Of a stretch of DNA of 64,000 nucleotides, positions 53,643 through 63,307 are shown one piece after another (position 1 is the stretch's first letter; every line of letters begins with the position of its first letter). The notes below the pieces were generated by a model, which did no database searches, was not told the DNA's origin, and was given only the letters and a program-made list of their open reading frames with translations. Source of the stretch: Pacificispira sp002696645 (lineage in GTDB: Bacteria; Pseudomonadota; Alphaproteobacteria; UBA8366; Aestuariispiraceae); the NCBI RefSeq assembly GCF_048892425.1, contig NZ_JBLZHU010000001.1:1-64000 (forward strand), given 5' to 3'. The translations under genes were made by a program, and so were the position numbers.

Positions 53643-54593
53643 ATGCCGTTGCCCGACGCTCTAAAGGGCCAATTGTCAATCCCTGCTATTTCCGCCCCGA
53701 TGTTTCTATGCTCTGGCCCTGACCTGGTTGTGGAGACCTGCCGATCGGGGGTAATCGGATCTTTCCCTGCCTTGAATCAACGCACCACAGAAGGGTACCG
53801 AGACTGGTTGAAGGACATTCAAAAAAGACTTGATGTTATAAGGCAGCAGGCCGGAAACCCGGTTGCGCCCTTTGCCGTTAATCTGGTGGTTCATCGCAGT
53901 AATCCGCGTTTAGAGGCTGATTTGGCCGTCACGGTTGAACAAAAGGTGCCGATTGTTATCACCTCTCTAGGGGCGAATGATAAAGTGGTGGAAGCGGTTC
54001 ATGCCTATGGTGGTCTCGTTTTTCATGACGTTATTAATATCCGTCATGCCAGGAAGGCGGTGGAAGCCGGCGTGGATGGCATTATCGCGGTTTGTTCCGG
54101 TGCTGGCGGGCATGCCAGCACATTGAGCGCATTTGCATTGGTTCCTGAAATTCGGCAAATATTTGCGGGTACGATCATTCTGGGCGGTGCCCTCTCAACC
54201 GGGCGTCATATCGCCGTGGCACGGATGTTAGGCGCCGACCTGGCCTATATCGGCACACGTTTCCTGGCGACACGGGAATGTCTGGCACCAGAAGCCCAAA
54301 AGGAAATGATCTGCGCGTCTCAGGCGAGCGATATTATGTACACGCCGGCGATCAGCGGCGTGGATGGGAATTTTCTGCGCGACAGCATTCGGGCTGCGGG
54401 TATTGATCCAGATGATTTAACAAAGCCAGAAGGCTACAACTTTGGCACCAGCGAGGTCAAAGCCTGGAAGACGGTTTGGGCGGCGGGGCAGGGGGTCGGG
54501 AGTATTGTAGATGTGCCCGGCGCTGCTGACCTGTGTCGTCGGCTGGGTGAGGAATATCGTACGGCCATTGCAGAGACGGCAACTTGGACTTGA
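53643..54593 (+). CDS. Nitronate monooxygenase-like FMN protein (NPD family)
   Basis: 316 residues from ATG 53643, with AAGGAG upstream. The N-terminal SIPAISAPMFLCSGPDLVV, GAGGHAST and late GGALSTGRHIAVARMLGADLAYIGTRFLAT are typical of 2-nitropropane dioxygenase/enoyl reductase TIM-barrel flavoproteins. Members near acyl-CoA genes often have unknown roles, possibly enoyl reduction or nitronate detoxification. A longer frame upstream overlaps the SDR gene and is rejected. Confidence 0.82.
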   Translation: MPLPDALKGQLSIPAISAPMFLCSGPDLVVETCRSGVIGSFPALNQRTTEGYRDWLKDIQKRLDVIRQQAGNPVAPFAVNLVVHRSNPRLEADLAVTVEQKVPIVITSLGANDKVVEAVHAYGGLVFHDVINIRHARKAVEAGVDGIIAVCSGAGGHASTLSAFALVPEIRQIFAGTIILGGALSTGRHIAVARMLGADLAYIGTRFLATRECLAPEAQKEMICASQASDIMYTPAISGVDGNFLRDSIRAAGIDPDDLTKPEGYNFGTSEVKAWKTVWAAGQGVGSIVDVPGAADLCRRLGEEYRTAIAETATWT

Positions 54594-54610
54594 CCGAGGA
54601 GGGGACGACT

Positions 54611-56170
54611 GTGGCAGCGCGAAACGGGCGTCCTGTAACCGACGATGTTATCCGGACAGGCAGCTTGTCCGTCTATGAGCTTTTTGCCGCGCAGGTTGCA
54701 CGTAACCCAAATGGAGTTGCTATCAGTCAGCTGAACGAAACCTGGACATATAGTGTGCTTCAGGATCGTGTGCGTCGCACGGCAGCATTGCTGCGCGGAT
54801 TGGGTATCATGCCGGGTCAGCGGATTGCCCTGATGGCTGAGAACCGGCACGAATATGCAGAAATCGAGTTGGCCGCTGCCATGATCGGCGCAATTGTTGC
54901 CTGTCAGAATTGGCGATTGGCCGATGATGAATTGCGTCATTGCATAAATCTGGTCTCCCCCAGTTTGGTGATCGTATCAGAACGATATCAAGAGGCTATC
55001 AACCGCTTGGATACTGGTTTGGTGACATGCCTGACGCTGGGTGATGCATATGAACAGGCTTCGCGCCAGGTTGAGCCGTTGGCGAATAGTGGGAATGTTG
55101 ATCCGGAAGATGGCTTGGTCATTCTCTACACCAGCGGAACAACGGGCCTTCCCAAGGGCGCCTTAATCAGCCATCGCGCGGAAATCGCACGTATGGCCGT
55201 CCTGCGCATGGACCTGAATGTTACGCGCGAGGATGGTTTTGTCGCCTGGGCGCCAATGTTCCATATGGGCTCCACAGATCAAGTTTTGGGGGCGTTAATG
55301 TCGGGGGCAACCGTCCATATTGTGGATGGGTTTAACGCTGATCGGATCGTTGACATAATGGAACAGCACGCCATCGGATGGATGCTGCTGATGCCAGGGT
55401 CCATTGAGCCGGTAGTGGAAATATTGGAAAAGTCAGGTCGATGTGCCAAGAGTATTCGGGCTGTCGGGGCTATGATCGATCTGGTCCCGCTCAGCTTGGC
55501 GGCAAAACTCTCCCGTCTGACCAATGCGCCTTATTTGAACAGTTTTGGCGCCACGGAAACCGGACTTGCGCCGGCATCGGCTATGTTAATTCCGCCGGGG
55601 GAGATGCCTGAAACCCTTTCTAAGATACAAAGCTCTTTATGTGATGTGCGTTTGTTGGATCCGGATGGCCATGATGTTCCCTATGGCACCCCGGGCGAGG
55701 TCGCTGTAAGAGGGCCCACTGTCTTTAGTGGTTACTGGAATGCTGATGATGTGAACCGGCGGGATTTTCAGGGCGGATGGTTCCGAATGGGAGATTTGTT
55801 TCAACGATCCGTCAACGGTGGTTTCGATTTTGTGGATCGCGCGAAATACATGATCAAATCTGGTGGCGAGAACATTTATCCGGCAGAAATAGAGCGGGTT
55901 CTGTTATCAGATAAGCGCATACGCGAAGCTGTGGTGATTCGGCGAAAAGATGCCCATTGGGGAGAAATTCCCATCGCCTGTATCGCGCGCGCGGACAAGG
56001 AATTGACAGAGGCCGACGTTGATTCCCTCTGCCGCGGCGCTTTGGCTGGTTATAAGCGCCCCAGGGGTGTTTACTTTATGTCTTACGATGCCTTTCCTCG
56101 CAGCACGACCGGTAAAATCCTGCGTCACGAGATTGAGGTTATGGTGCAGATGGGACAGATACATGAGTGA
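54611..56170 (+). CDS. Acyl-CoA synthetase (AtuH-like)
   Basis: 519 residues from GTG 54611, with GAGGAGGGG just upstream; TTG 54584 is possible. AMP-binding LYTSGTTGLPKGALISH, FGATETG, and the VDRAKYMIKSGGENIYPAEIE loop with the terminal RSTTGKILRHE. It would activate the free branched acid entering the pathway. A second activating enzyme lies in the opposite arm (44528), so the two may differ in chain length. Confidence 0.85.
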   Translation: MAARNGRPVTDDVIRTGSLSVYELFAAQVARNPNGVAISQLNETWTYSVLQDRVRRTAALLRGLGIMPGQRIALMAENRHEYAEIELAAAMIGAIVACQNWRLADDELRHCINLVSPSLVIVSERYQEAINRLDTGLVTCLTLGDAYEQASRQVEPLANSGNVDPEDGLVILYTSGTTGLPKGALISHRAEIARMAVLRMDLNVTREDGFVAWAPMFHMGSTDQVLGALMSGATVHIVDGFNADRIVDIMEQHAIGWMLLMPGSIEPVVEILEKSGRCAKSIRAVGAMIDLVPLSLAAKLSRLTNAPYLNSFGATETGLAPASAMLIPPGEMPETLSKIQSSLCDVRLLDPDGHDVPYGTPGEVAVRGPTVFSGYWNADDVNRRDFQGGWFRMGDLFQRSVNGGFDFVDRAKYMIKSGGENIYPAEIERVLLSDKRIREAVVIRRKDAHWGEIPIACIARADKELTEADVDSLCRGALAGYKRPRGVYFMSYDAFPRSTTGKILRHEIEVMVQMGQIHE

Positions 56171-56600
56171 CTTAAAACCTATGCTGACGGTCGGACAAAC
56201 CGTTGTGACAGCCGGCAGGACAATAGGGGAATGTGATATCCACACCTTCGCCGGGCTGGTGGGGGACTTCACCCCGATCCATATGGATGATGTGTTCGCA
56301 CACTCCACGCCATATGGCGCGCGGATCGCACATGGTCCATTGACGATGTCAGCAATGATTGGGATGGCTACCCAAACCGGATTCTTCGGGGATAGGGTGG
56401 TGGGTCTGCTGAATTTGAACTGGGATTTTGCCAAACCGGTTAAGATTGGCGATACCATTCGAGCAAGATTGACAGTCGAAGATACACGCGCGACGTCGAA
56501 GCCAGGCCGTGCAATCACACGGTTTCTTTTCGATGTCTTCAATCAAGACGGTGTTTCGGTGCAGCAGGGCCGCATGACCGTCATGATGCGCATGGATTGA
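56163..56600 (+). CDS. MaoC-like hotdog hydratase
   Basis: 145 residues from ATG 56163, overlapping the synthetase by 8 nt. The hydratase-2 motif is visible as FAGLVGDFTPIHMDDVFA with Asp and His of the R-hydratase type, followed by GARIAHGPLTMS. It would hydrate an enoyl-CoA. It is the last gene of the plus-strand arm and converges with the transporter operon 55 nt away. Confidence 0.83.
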   Translation: MSDLKPMLTVGQTVVTAGRTIGECDIHTFAGLVGDFTPIHMDDVFAHSTPYGARIAHGPLTMSAMIGMATQTGFFGDRVVGLLNLNWDFAKPVKIGDTIRARLTVEDTRATSKPGRAITRFLFDVFNQDGVSVQQGRMTVMMRMD

Positions 56601-56655
56601 CGCGCTTATCGAAAAGGGAGAAGGGGAATGCCGGAGCCCATTCGGGAACACTCTC

Positions 56656-57432
56656 CTAATTAGCCTTATCCGTTTTGATTTGAGACAAAAGCAGCAGAAT
56701 GCATGTCAGTACCAACACCCATGTCGAAATTGCTGCGACAGTAGGGTCCATAATATCTCTTAAGGAATTGAACATTCTCTTGGTGAGGGTTGTCGCTTTA
56801 CCACCAGCGACAAAAATGGAAATGACAACTTCGTCAAAGGACGTCAGAAACGCAAACAGTCCTGCGGAGAATAGTGAAAACTTAATCTGTGGCAGTGTAA
56901 TCGTGAAGAAAGCGATGAACCGATTGGCACCAAGGCTGGCTGCAACACGTTCCTGGTTGAAGTCATAGCTTCTGAAGGCGGCGCTCATAAAAATAACAAC
57001 AACCGGAATCGATAGCGCCGCATGCGATAAGACAAGCGCCAGTTTGCCATTGAGCATTCCGAGTTGCGAATACAGGTAGAAACTGCCAATCGCCAGAAGG
57101 ATTACCGGGAAAATGATTGGCGTCATCAACAGCGCAAAAATAATGTTATGCTGTGCGAACCGCCCCGTCTGCAGACCGTACGCGGCCATAGTCCCTAAAA
57201 CCAGGGACACGACGACATTGGCCAAGGCTACTTGTATTGAAACAAGCGTCGCTGACATCCATTCCGATGAATTCAGATACTGTTCATGCCATTGTATGGA
57301 CCAACTGTTGGGGGGAAATTCCAGAAACGCATTTCCAGAAAATGACATAGGCACAATCAACAGGGTGGGGCCTGTTAAGAAGGCCAAAATGACAACGGCA
57401 AACAGAGTCAGCAATTTGGGGACGCGCAACAC
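56656..57432 (-). CDS. Polyamine-type ABC transporter permease (PotC-like)
   Basis: 258 residues from GTG 57432, with GGAG 7-8 nt upstream. Six membrane helices and the coupling motif EAA-like region RVAASLGANRFIAFFTITLP. Forms the channel with the PotB-like partner. It is the last gene in its operon. Confidence 0.88.
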   Translation of the reverse strand: MLRVPKLLTLFAVVILAFLTGPTLLIVPMSFSGNAFLEFPPNSWSIQWHEQYLNSSEWMSATLVSIQVALANVVVSLVLGTMAAYGLQTGRFAQHNIIFALLMTPIIFPVILLAIGSFYLYSQLGMLNGKLALVLSHAALSIPVVVIFMSAAFRSYDFNQERVAASLGANRFIAFFTITLPQIKFSLFSAGLFAFLTSFDEVVISIFVAGGKATTLTKRMFNSLRDIMDPTVAAISTWVLVLTCILLLLSQIKTDKAN

Positions 57433-57444
57433 GGTTCCGCTCCT

Positions 57445-58317
57445 TTAAGGGGTCAGCTTTTTGGCAATTGCCATGATGAACACGGTCGCGATCATCAGAA
57501 CAACGCCCAGGGCACCAGCTGCCCCCCAGTTGTAGAAAAGCTGCACATCACTGGCAATTTGCATGGCCAGCATTACGACTTTTCCGCCTCCCAGTATTTC
57601 AGGGACGACGTAGAAACCAAGGCAGAGAACAAATACGATCAATACACCGGCGGCTATTCCAGGCGCTGCAAGCGGCAGGAAAACGGACCAGAAAGCTGTC
57701 AGCGGCCGTGCCCCCATGCTGGCTGCGGCCTGTACCAGATTCATATCAATCTTTCGCATTGCCGCGTAAATTGGAAGAACCATGTAAGGCAGCATGATAT
57801 GCATTGTGCCGATAACTGCACCCAGTTCATTGAAGGACAGCGCCAGAGGCTCCTGCAAAATCCCCAGTTCCATACCAGCCTGATTAACGAGCCCGTTGCG
57901 TTGCAGGATTATCAGCCATGCGTAAGTTCGCACCAAAACGGATGTCCACAACGGCAACAGAACCGCCAACAACAAAATATTGGCAATGCGCGGCCTGAGC
58001 TGACTGAGAAAATAGGCCAGAGGGGTTCCCAGAATCAGACATATCACAGATGTAAGCAATGAGACCCTGAAGGTCGTCAGAAACACCCGTAAATAAGTGG
58101 GGCTGTCCACCAACCTGATATAGTTTTCAAATGAAAAAGCCCCCGTATCATCCGTAAAGGACAGGAAAGTTAACAACCCTACGGGCACCATAACCACGGC
58201 CCCGATCAGAAGCAGTGCGGGAAAAACCAGGCCAAATCGAAGAATAGTCTCCATTCGTGCGTCGCTGCGCAGGTCCGCGGCATTGTCGACACCAGATGGG
58301 GCGTGATCAACCGACAT
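57445..58317 (-). CDS. Polyamine-type ABC transporter permease (PotB-like)
   Basis: 290 residues. About six membrane helices, with the coupling loop LVQAAASMGARPLTAFWSVFLP. It starts 2 nt after the ATPase gene. Together with PotC-like it makes the membrane channel. Confidence 0.88.
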   Translation of the reverse strand: MSVDHAPSGVDNAADLRSDARMETILRFGLVFPALLLIGAVVMVPVGLLTFLSFTDDTGAFSFENYIRLVDSPTYLRVFLTTFRVSLLTSVICLILGTPLAYFLSQLRPRIANILLLAVLLPLWTSVLVRTYAWLIILQRNGLVNQAGMELGILQEPLALSFNELGAVIGTMHIMLPYMVLPIYAAMRKIDMNLVQAAASMGARPLTAFWSVFLPLAAPGIAAGVLIVFVLCLGFYVVPEILGGGKVVMLAMQIASDVQLFYNWGAAGALGVVLMIATVFIMAIAKKLTP

Positions 58318-58319
58318 CG

Positions 58320-59420
58320 TTACCCCGCATTTCCGGGTACTAGAACGCTGTTTTTCTTGTGCAGACCCAATTGCACTGTCGACCCGATTTCTGGAATAGT
58401 AAAACCTTGGGCGGCATGTTCATTCAACAACATGCGAATGCGCAGCGAGTACCCGTCTTCAATGTTGATTTGAAACACGACACTTTCCCCTTCATAGACA
58501 AGGTCATCTACCTTGCCCTTGAAGATGTTCACGTCATCCGGTGTTTCCTGGCCCAACAGCCGCAGTTTTTCTGGACGAACCAGCAGGTTGTGACGACCTT
58601 CTAGTTTTGGTGGATCATTTAAGAGAATTGGGTGCTGCCGGAATGTAGTTTTTCCATTTTGGATATCCACCGGAAGCAGACAGGATTCACCGATGAAATT
58701 CGCAACGAAGGCATTCACGGGTCGCTCGTACACGTCTCGTGGCGCCCCTTTTTGAACAATTCGCCCTTTTTCCATGATGGCGATTTGATCTGACATTGTC
58801 AGGGCTTCGCGCTGATCATGGGTAACGCAAATTGTGGTCATTTCCAGTTTTCGGTGCAAATTACGCAATTCCACCTGCATCTCTTCGCGCAAGCGTTTGT
58901 CCAAGGCAGAAAGCGGTTCATCCATTAAAAGGATTCGTGGCTTGAATACGGTTGCGCGCGCCAAGGCAACACGCTGCCTTTGCCCGCCGGAGAGCGCATC
59001 AATCGTTCGATCCCCATATTCCGCCAATTGCACCAGTTCCAAGGATTCTTTGACCCTTTTGTTTCGTTCGTCTTTTGGAACCCGCCGCAGCCACAATGGA
59101 TAGGCAATGTTTTCAGCGACTGTCTTGTGGGGAAACAACGCATAATTCTGAAACATAACGCCAATACCGCGGCGATAGGGAGCAAGGCGCGTAATTTCCT
59201 GGCCGGTAAGATGAATATGCCCGCTGTCGGGACGCACAAACCCAGCGATTGCCATCAGCAATGTTGTCTTACCGGATCCAGATGGCCCCAGAAGAGTCAA
59301 AAACTCTCCTGGTGCAACATCTACAGAAACCGAATCCAGGGCCCGGAAGCTGCCATACTGTTTAACAATATCAACGATGCTTAACGACATCGCAGATTTT
59401 AACGACACATCTTCCTTCAT
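58320..59420 (-). CDS. Polyamine-type ABC transporter ATPase (PotA-like)
   Basis: 366 residues. Walker A LGPSGSGKTTLL, signature DALSGGQRQRVALARA, Walker B ILLMDEPLSALD and switch VTHDQREAL. A C-terminal TOBE domain (about 280-360) includes LLVRPEKLRLLG. The start may be ATG 59420 or the later ATG 59390. PotA/FbpC-like ATPases serve spermidine, putrescine, iron or organic acid transport. Confidence 0.88.
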   Translation of the reverse strand: MKEDVSLKSAMSLSIVDIVKQYGSFRALDSVSVDVAPGEFLTLLGPSGSGKTTLLMAIAGFVRPDSGHIHLTGQEITRLAPYRRGIGVMFQNYALFPHKTVAENIAYPLWLRRVPKDERNKRVKESLELVQLAEYGDRTIDALSGGQRQRVALARATVFKPRILLMDEPLSALDKRLREEMQVELRNLHRKLEMTTICVTHDQREALTMSDQIAIMEKGRIVQKGAPRDVYERPVNAFVANFIGESCLLPVDIQNGKTTFRQHPILLNDPPKLEGRHNLLVRPEKLRLLGQETPDDVNIFKGKVDDLVYEGESVVFQINIEDGYSLRIRMLLNEHAAQGFTIPEIGSTVQLGLHKKNSVLVPGNAG

Positions 59421-59460
59421 AGAACCCGGTCCTTGCTCCCCACCAAATTCACATCATTCC

Positions 59461-60525
59461 TTAAGCGGTGATCATTTCCTGATACAGCTTTTCGGCACGG
59501 GTTTGATTTTCTTTCCACCACTCAGAATTCAGGCTCAACTGGGTTGCCACATTCTTTGGTGATGACGGCAGCAGCTTAGCCCGTTCTTCTGAAATAGCAC
59601 CGCTGGTATAGGCCAGTTCGTTCACTGCACCATAAGGCATTCTGTTTGAAAATGCCGCCTGGTATTCCGCTTTGGAGATTTCATTCAAGAACGCCATAGC
59701 CAGTTTTTCACTGGGTGCGCCTTTTGGAACAACATAGGCATCCGCATCCAGAATGGCTTGGTTGAAGGTCAGATCAATAGGCTGGCCCGCTTCGATCAAC
59801 GGAATGATCTGGCCACTCCATGCAGAGGTCATATCGATCACACCGTCTTTAAGATATTGTGCCTGATGCGCACCGGATGCCCAGAATGTGGCAATGTGCG
59901 GCTTAAGGGAGGCGATCTTGTTGATGGCTTCCTTCAGACCGGCATCGGTTGAGAGTTCTTTGTAAACATCCTCGGCGGCGACGCCTTCCGCAAGCAGCGC
60001 GGGCTCTAGATGACCTAGAGATTGATTTCGGTAGGCGCGCTTTCCGGGGAACTTTTCAACATCCCAGAAATCAGCCCAGTTTTGCGGGGCATTATCCCCG
60101 TATACATCGCTTCGCCAGGCAAGAGCAGTTGAGTACAGATCCCCGCCCAACCAGTTCTTTGAGGCATAGTCGGGCATCAGGTTTTCTGTCTGCACGACGG
60201 AATAGTCAATGGGCGTCAGCAGGTCTTCCGCAGCGGCGCGGGCAGCGCCACCAGCACCGATGCTGACAATGTCCCAGGATACCGCACCGGACCGGACACG
60301 CAGGCGAATGTCGGCAAGACCATTATAGGTCTCTTCAATAAGCTCAATGCCAAGTTTCTTGGCGGCGGGCTGCCAGACTTCCTCGCTCTGCGCCTTTTGA
60401 TAGGCTCCGCCCCATGAGACGATGGTTAGCGTTTTACCATCTGCCCGGGCGATATTTGGCAGCGCCAGCACGGCGGAAGCGGTTGCTGTGGTTGCAAGGA
60501 ATTGACGTCTTGAAAAACGGGTCAT
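59461..60525 (-). CDS. Extracellular solute-binding protein with Tat signal (PotD-like)
   Basis: 354 residues from ATG 60525, whose AGGAG lies 8 nt upstream; ATG 60531 is too close to it. The N-terminus has a twin-arginine motif TRFSRRQFLATTATA and a cleavage region IARADGK. The mature protein has the type 2 binding fold (LTIVSWGGAYQKAQSEEVWQP). The ligand is probably a small cationic or organic amine substrate; not determined. Confidence 0.87.
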   Translation of the reverse strand: MTRFSRRQFLATTATASAVLALPNIARADGKTLTIVSWGGAYQKAQSEEVWQPAAKKLGIELIEETYNGLADIRLRVRSGAVSWDIVSIGAGGAARAAAEDLLTPIDYSVVQTENLMPDYASKNWLGGDLYSTALAWRSDVYGDNAPQNWADFWDVEKFPGKRAYRNQSLGHLEPALLAEGVAAEDVYKELSTDAGLKEAINKIASLKPHIATFWASGAHQAQYLKDGVIDMTSAWSGQIIPLIEAGQPIDLTFNQAILDADAYVVPKGAPSEKLAMAFLNEISKAEYQAAFSNRMPYGAVNELAYTSGAISEERAKLLPSSPKNVATQLSLNSEWWKENQTRAEKLYQEMITA

Positions 60526-60593
60526 GTACATTTCTCCTGTTCAATGTCGAATAAAGGGGACCGTTCTTGTTCATTTGTTTGGACGGTTCTGGT

Positions 60594-61484
60594 TTACGCT
60601 GAGGCCCGATTTTGTTCGGCGCTCAGATCAATGCTGTCTGGTGTCAGGGTGACACCGGCCAGGGTAATGCGATGCATCAGTCGGCGGACGCCGGAATAGT
60701 CGTTCACGGCATAGTGCCAGGTTGCCCGGTTATCCCAGAATGCTATGGACCCTGGGCCCCAAACAAATCTGTAACAATATTCTGGGCGTGCGGCGTGCTG
60801 ATAGAGGTATTCCAGCAGGGGGGCAGACTCTTTCTGCGTCCAACCATGAATACCAACGGTAAAGTCTGGATTCACATACAGTGCCTTGCGCCCGGATTCC
60901 GGGTGACGGACCACAATCGGATGAATGGAGTCCTGTGTTGCAGCGCCCATATTCTGAAGGCGACCTTTAAGATCACCCCATTCGCGTGTCCGCCCTTCGC
61001 CAAAGACATGCCGACTTGAATGCAGCGCACATAAGCCTTCCAGTGTCTTTTTTAGACCATCAGATAGCCCATCATAGGCTGCATACATGCTTGCATATAA
61101 TGTGTCGCCACCGCATGGGGGAAGCTCGCGCGCATACAAAATAGACCCCAAGGCCGGCGCAAGATCGTAGCTGTGATCCGTATGCCAACCGCCACCGATG
61201 TTTGATACCTGATCAGGGTCTTTTCGGACTTCGGCAATGGATGGATAACCTTCCACGGGCGTAAAGAAACGATTGATGTCGATTTCGCCAAACCGCTGTG
61301 CAAAGGCGATGTGCTGTTCTGGCGTTAAGTCCTGATCACGGAAAAAAATCACCCCGCGATCAAACAAAGTCTTCCGCAACAGATCCACGGTCTCTGAAGA
61401 CAAAGGCTTGGATAAATCGATACCAAGGATTTCTGCGCCAAGAACGTTGGTGCAAGGCCGAATCTCGAAGGCGGGAGTATTCAT
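60594..61484 (-). CDS. TauD/TfdA-family 2-oxoglutarate dioxygenase
   Basis: 296 residues from ATG 61484 (GGAGA upstream). Iron ligands H101-x-D103 in GGWHTDHSY and distal H257 in NRATWHYAV, with Arg267-268 as 2-oxoglutarate contact. TauD, TfdA and related enzymes cleave or hydroxylate sulfonates, aryloxy acids and other compounds. Its place ahead of the transporter genes suggests the imported substrate is the one oxidised. The operon has a strong palindromic control region upstream. Confidence 0.87.
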   Translation of the reverse strand: MNTPAFEIRPCTNVLGAEILGIDLSKPLSSETVDLLRKTLFDRGVIFFRDQDLTPEQHIAFAQRFGEIDINRFFTPVEGYPSIAEVRKDPDQVSNIGGGWHTDHSYDLAPALGSILYARELPPCGGDTLYASMYAAYDGLSDGLKKTLEGLCALHSSRHVFGEGRTREWGDLKGRLQNMGAATQDSIHPIVVRHPESGRKALYVNPDFTVGIHGWTQKESAPLLEYLYQHAARPEYCYRFVWGPGSIAFWDNRATWHYAVNDYSGVRRLMHRITLAGVTLTPDSIDLSAEQNRASA

Positions 61485-61498
61485 CAGATATCTCCAGG

Positions 61499-61510
61499 TT
61501 TGACGTCAAA
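61499..61510. promoter_or_regulatory. Perfect 12-bp palindrome in the TauD leader
   Basis: TTTGACGTCAAA lies 14 bp upstream of the TauD start codon, between the twin operator and the ribosome site. A 12-bp perfect palindrome is compatible with a small dimeric regulator, but one short site could occur by chance. Confidence 0.35.
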
Positions 61511-61546
61511 TAAGACATAGCTGCCTTACTTATTTTCACCGTATTT

Positions 61547-61597
61547 CGATACAACGTATCGCAATAGGAATGTACTGTATACCGATACAATGTATCG
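61547..61597. promoter_or_regulatory. Twin palindromic operator upstream of the TauD-ABC operon
   Basis: CGATACAACGTATCG (61547-61561) and CGATACAATGTATCG (61583-61597) are each CGATAC-N3-GTATCG, 14 of 15 bases identical, centres 36 bp apart. They lie 63-113 bp before the dioxygenase start. The spacing is about 3.4 helical turns. A dimeric repressor or activator is likely; no clear candidate is encoded next to it. Confidence 0.75.
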
Positions 61598-61696
61598 CGC
61601 AACTGCAATTCATATAATTTCTAAGGGTCTGCTTGATCTGCTCATTGTTTGATTTTCATTGGTGTGGTGCGATTCAATGTGAAAGGTCTCATGCCC

Positions 61697-63304
61697 TCAG
61701 GCACTTTTCGACAGGGCCAGACGGTCCCAACATCCTGCTATCTCGCTGGACAGTTTGCGTTTAATTATTCGCTGACTGCCGGTGCGCTCAAAGTCATCGG
61801 CAAAGACCACATAGCGAGGCATCATATATTTTGCCAATCTGGGTTCCAGCCAATCGCACAGCGCATCCTGGGATAAACTTTCCCCATCCTTCAGACGCAC
61901 AAACAGCTTTATATCCTGTTCGCCGATCTGGGCCGCGACACCGATAATGGCGCATTCTTCAACAGCGGGATGCTTCAGGACGACATGTTCAACTTCCCAT
62001 GCAGAAATATTTTCTCCCCGACACCGCACGCTGTCGGATTGTCTGCCATGGAATCGCAGCATGCCTGCTTCGTCCAGGGATCCCAGGTCACCTGTGTAAA
62101 GTGTACCGTTCTGCAGTGCTTTCCTGGTTGCATCCGCTTGCCGAAAATATCCGGGAAACAGCCCCCCTGATGTTTTCTGGGAGACAACGATCTGCCCCTT
62201 CTGACCATTTGGGACAATCTGGTCATGTTCATCGCGGATTTGTACATCAAACCACGGCACAGGTTTGCCGACGACACCCGGCTGTGTTGACGTGGAATAG
62301 GTTGTGATGCTTGAGGCTTCCGTCATGCCATAGCATTCGCGGATTGCCACATTGAAACGCTTTGTAAACAGGGCGAATGTGTCGGTTTGACATCCCGCAC
62401 CCCAGGCTATGCGCACTTTGTGATCCGTGTCCTGATTGGTTTCAGGTTGGGCCAACAGCATTTGAAGAATGCCACCAAGATAATGGATCTGGGTTGCCCC
62501 ACTGTCCCGGACCTGCTGCCAGAATCGGCTCGCGCTGAAGCGTTTAACCATATGCAGATGCATGGCTTTTAAGACGGGGAGGTACAATAGCTGTGCCCCG
62601 CCAATATGATACAAAGGTTCCCACATAAAAAAAATGTCATGATCCTGCGCATCGGAAACCAGAATCGAGGATTCTGCGGCCAATCGGAACATTCTATGTG
62701 TCACGATAACGCCCTTTGGCGGCCCCGTTGTGCCGGACGTATACATCAGGGCGAAATGCTGATCCGGTTTCGCATTCGGCACCGAATACGGCATAGATGC
62801 CGTCTGCCCTTGTTCAGCAAACGCCAGCCCGACCTCTTCATCGTGAAGTATAAGGGCGTCCCGCCCTAATTCGATCCCGCTATCGGAGAGCACGCCCGCC
62901 AATTCGGTTTCTATGATAGCCAGGCGCGGATCACAATTTTCGAAGATTGCTTTCAAACCTTCGCCACGCTGATTGACATTAACAGGTACCCAAACCATGC
63001 CTGCCTTTACAATGCCAAATATTAACGCCAGACAGTCCGGACTGTTCACAAGCATTGTGATGATGCGATCACCTGGGATAGCACCCTTGTCTCGGATCAC
63101 CTTCGCAATTGCATCAGAGCGATGATCCAGGTCCCCAAAAGTAATCGTTACGCCTTCAAATACGGCATAAACTGCATCTGGTTCTTGAGTGGCTTTTTCT
63201 TTGAACGCCGCCCCCAATGTTATATCAACCGAGGCTGGATTTGCGGTAGATTCCGCGTCATTCATCGGTCCGGTATTACGAAGAAATTCACTGACACCCG
63301 CCAT
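61697..63304 (-). CDS. Acyl-CoA synthetase, CaiC-like
   Basis: 535 residues. Motifs are ALMYTSGTTGPPKGVIVTH, YGMTEASS, the hinge-region sequence FHGRQSDSVRCRGENISAWEVE and the terminal GSQRIIKRKL. It resembles carnitine/crotonobetaine-type CoA ligases. It lies 4 nt after the hydratase gene, so both form an operon. It ends 212 nt before the TauD gene, so the same acid may be imported, oxidised and CoA-activated, though this is inference. Confidence 0.83.
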   Translation of the reverse strand: MAGVSEFLRNTGPMNDAESTANPASVDITLGAAFKEKATQEPDAVYAVFEGVTITFGDLDHRSDAIAKVIRDKGAIPGDRIITMLVNSPDCLALIFGIVKAGMVWVPVNVNQRGEGLKAIFENCDPRLAIIETELAGVLSDSGIELGRDALILHDEEVGLAFAEQGQTASMPYSVPNAKPDQHFALMYTSGTTGPPKGVIVTHRMFRLAAESSILVSDAQDHDIFFMWEPLYHIGGAQLLYLPVLKAMHLHMVKRFSASRFWQQVRDSGATQIHYLGGILQMLLAQPETNQDTDHKVRIAWGAGCQTDTFALFTKRFNVAIRECYGMTEASSITTYSTSTQPGVVGKPVPWFDVQIRDEHDQIVPNGQKGQIVVSQKTSGGLFPGYFRQADATRKALQNGTLYTGDLGSLDEAGMLRFHGRQSDSVRCRGENISAWEVEHVVLKHPAVEECAIIGVAAQIGEQDIKLFVRLKDGESLSQDALCDWLEPRLAKYMMPRYVVFADDFERTGSQRIIKRKLSSEIAGCWDRLALSKSA

Positions 63305-63307
63305 AAC

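Noticed and set aside
61541..61552. Additional inverted repeat GTAT-TTCG-ATAC overlapping the first TauD operator
   Set aside because: Its short arms arise from the operator half-site and flanking bases, so it is not listed as a separate site.
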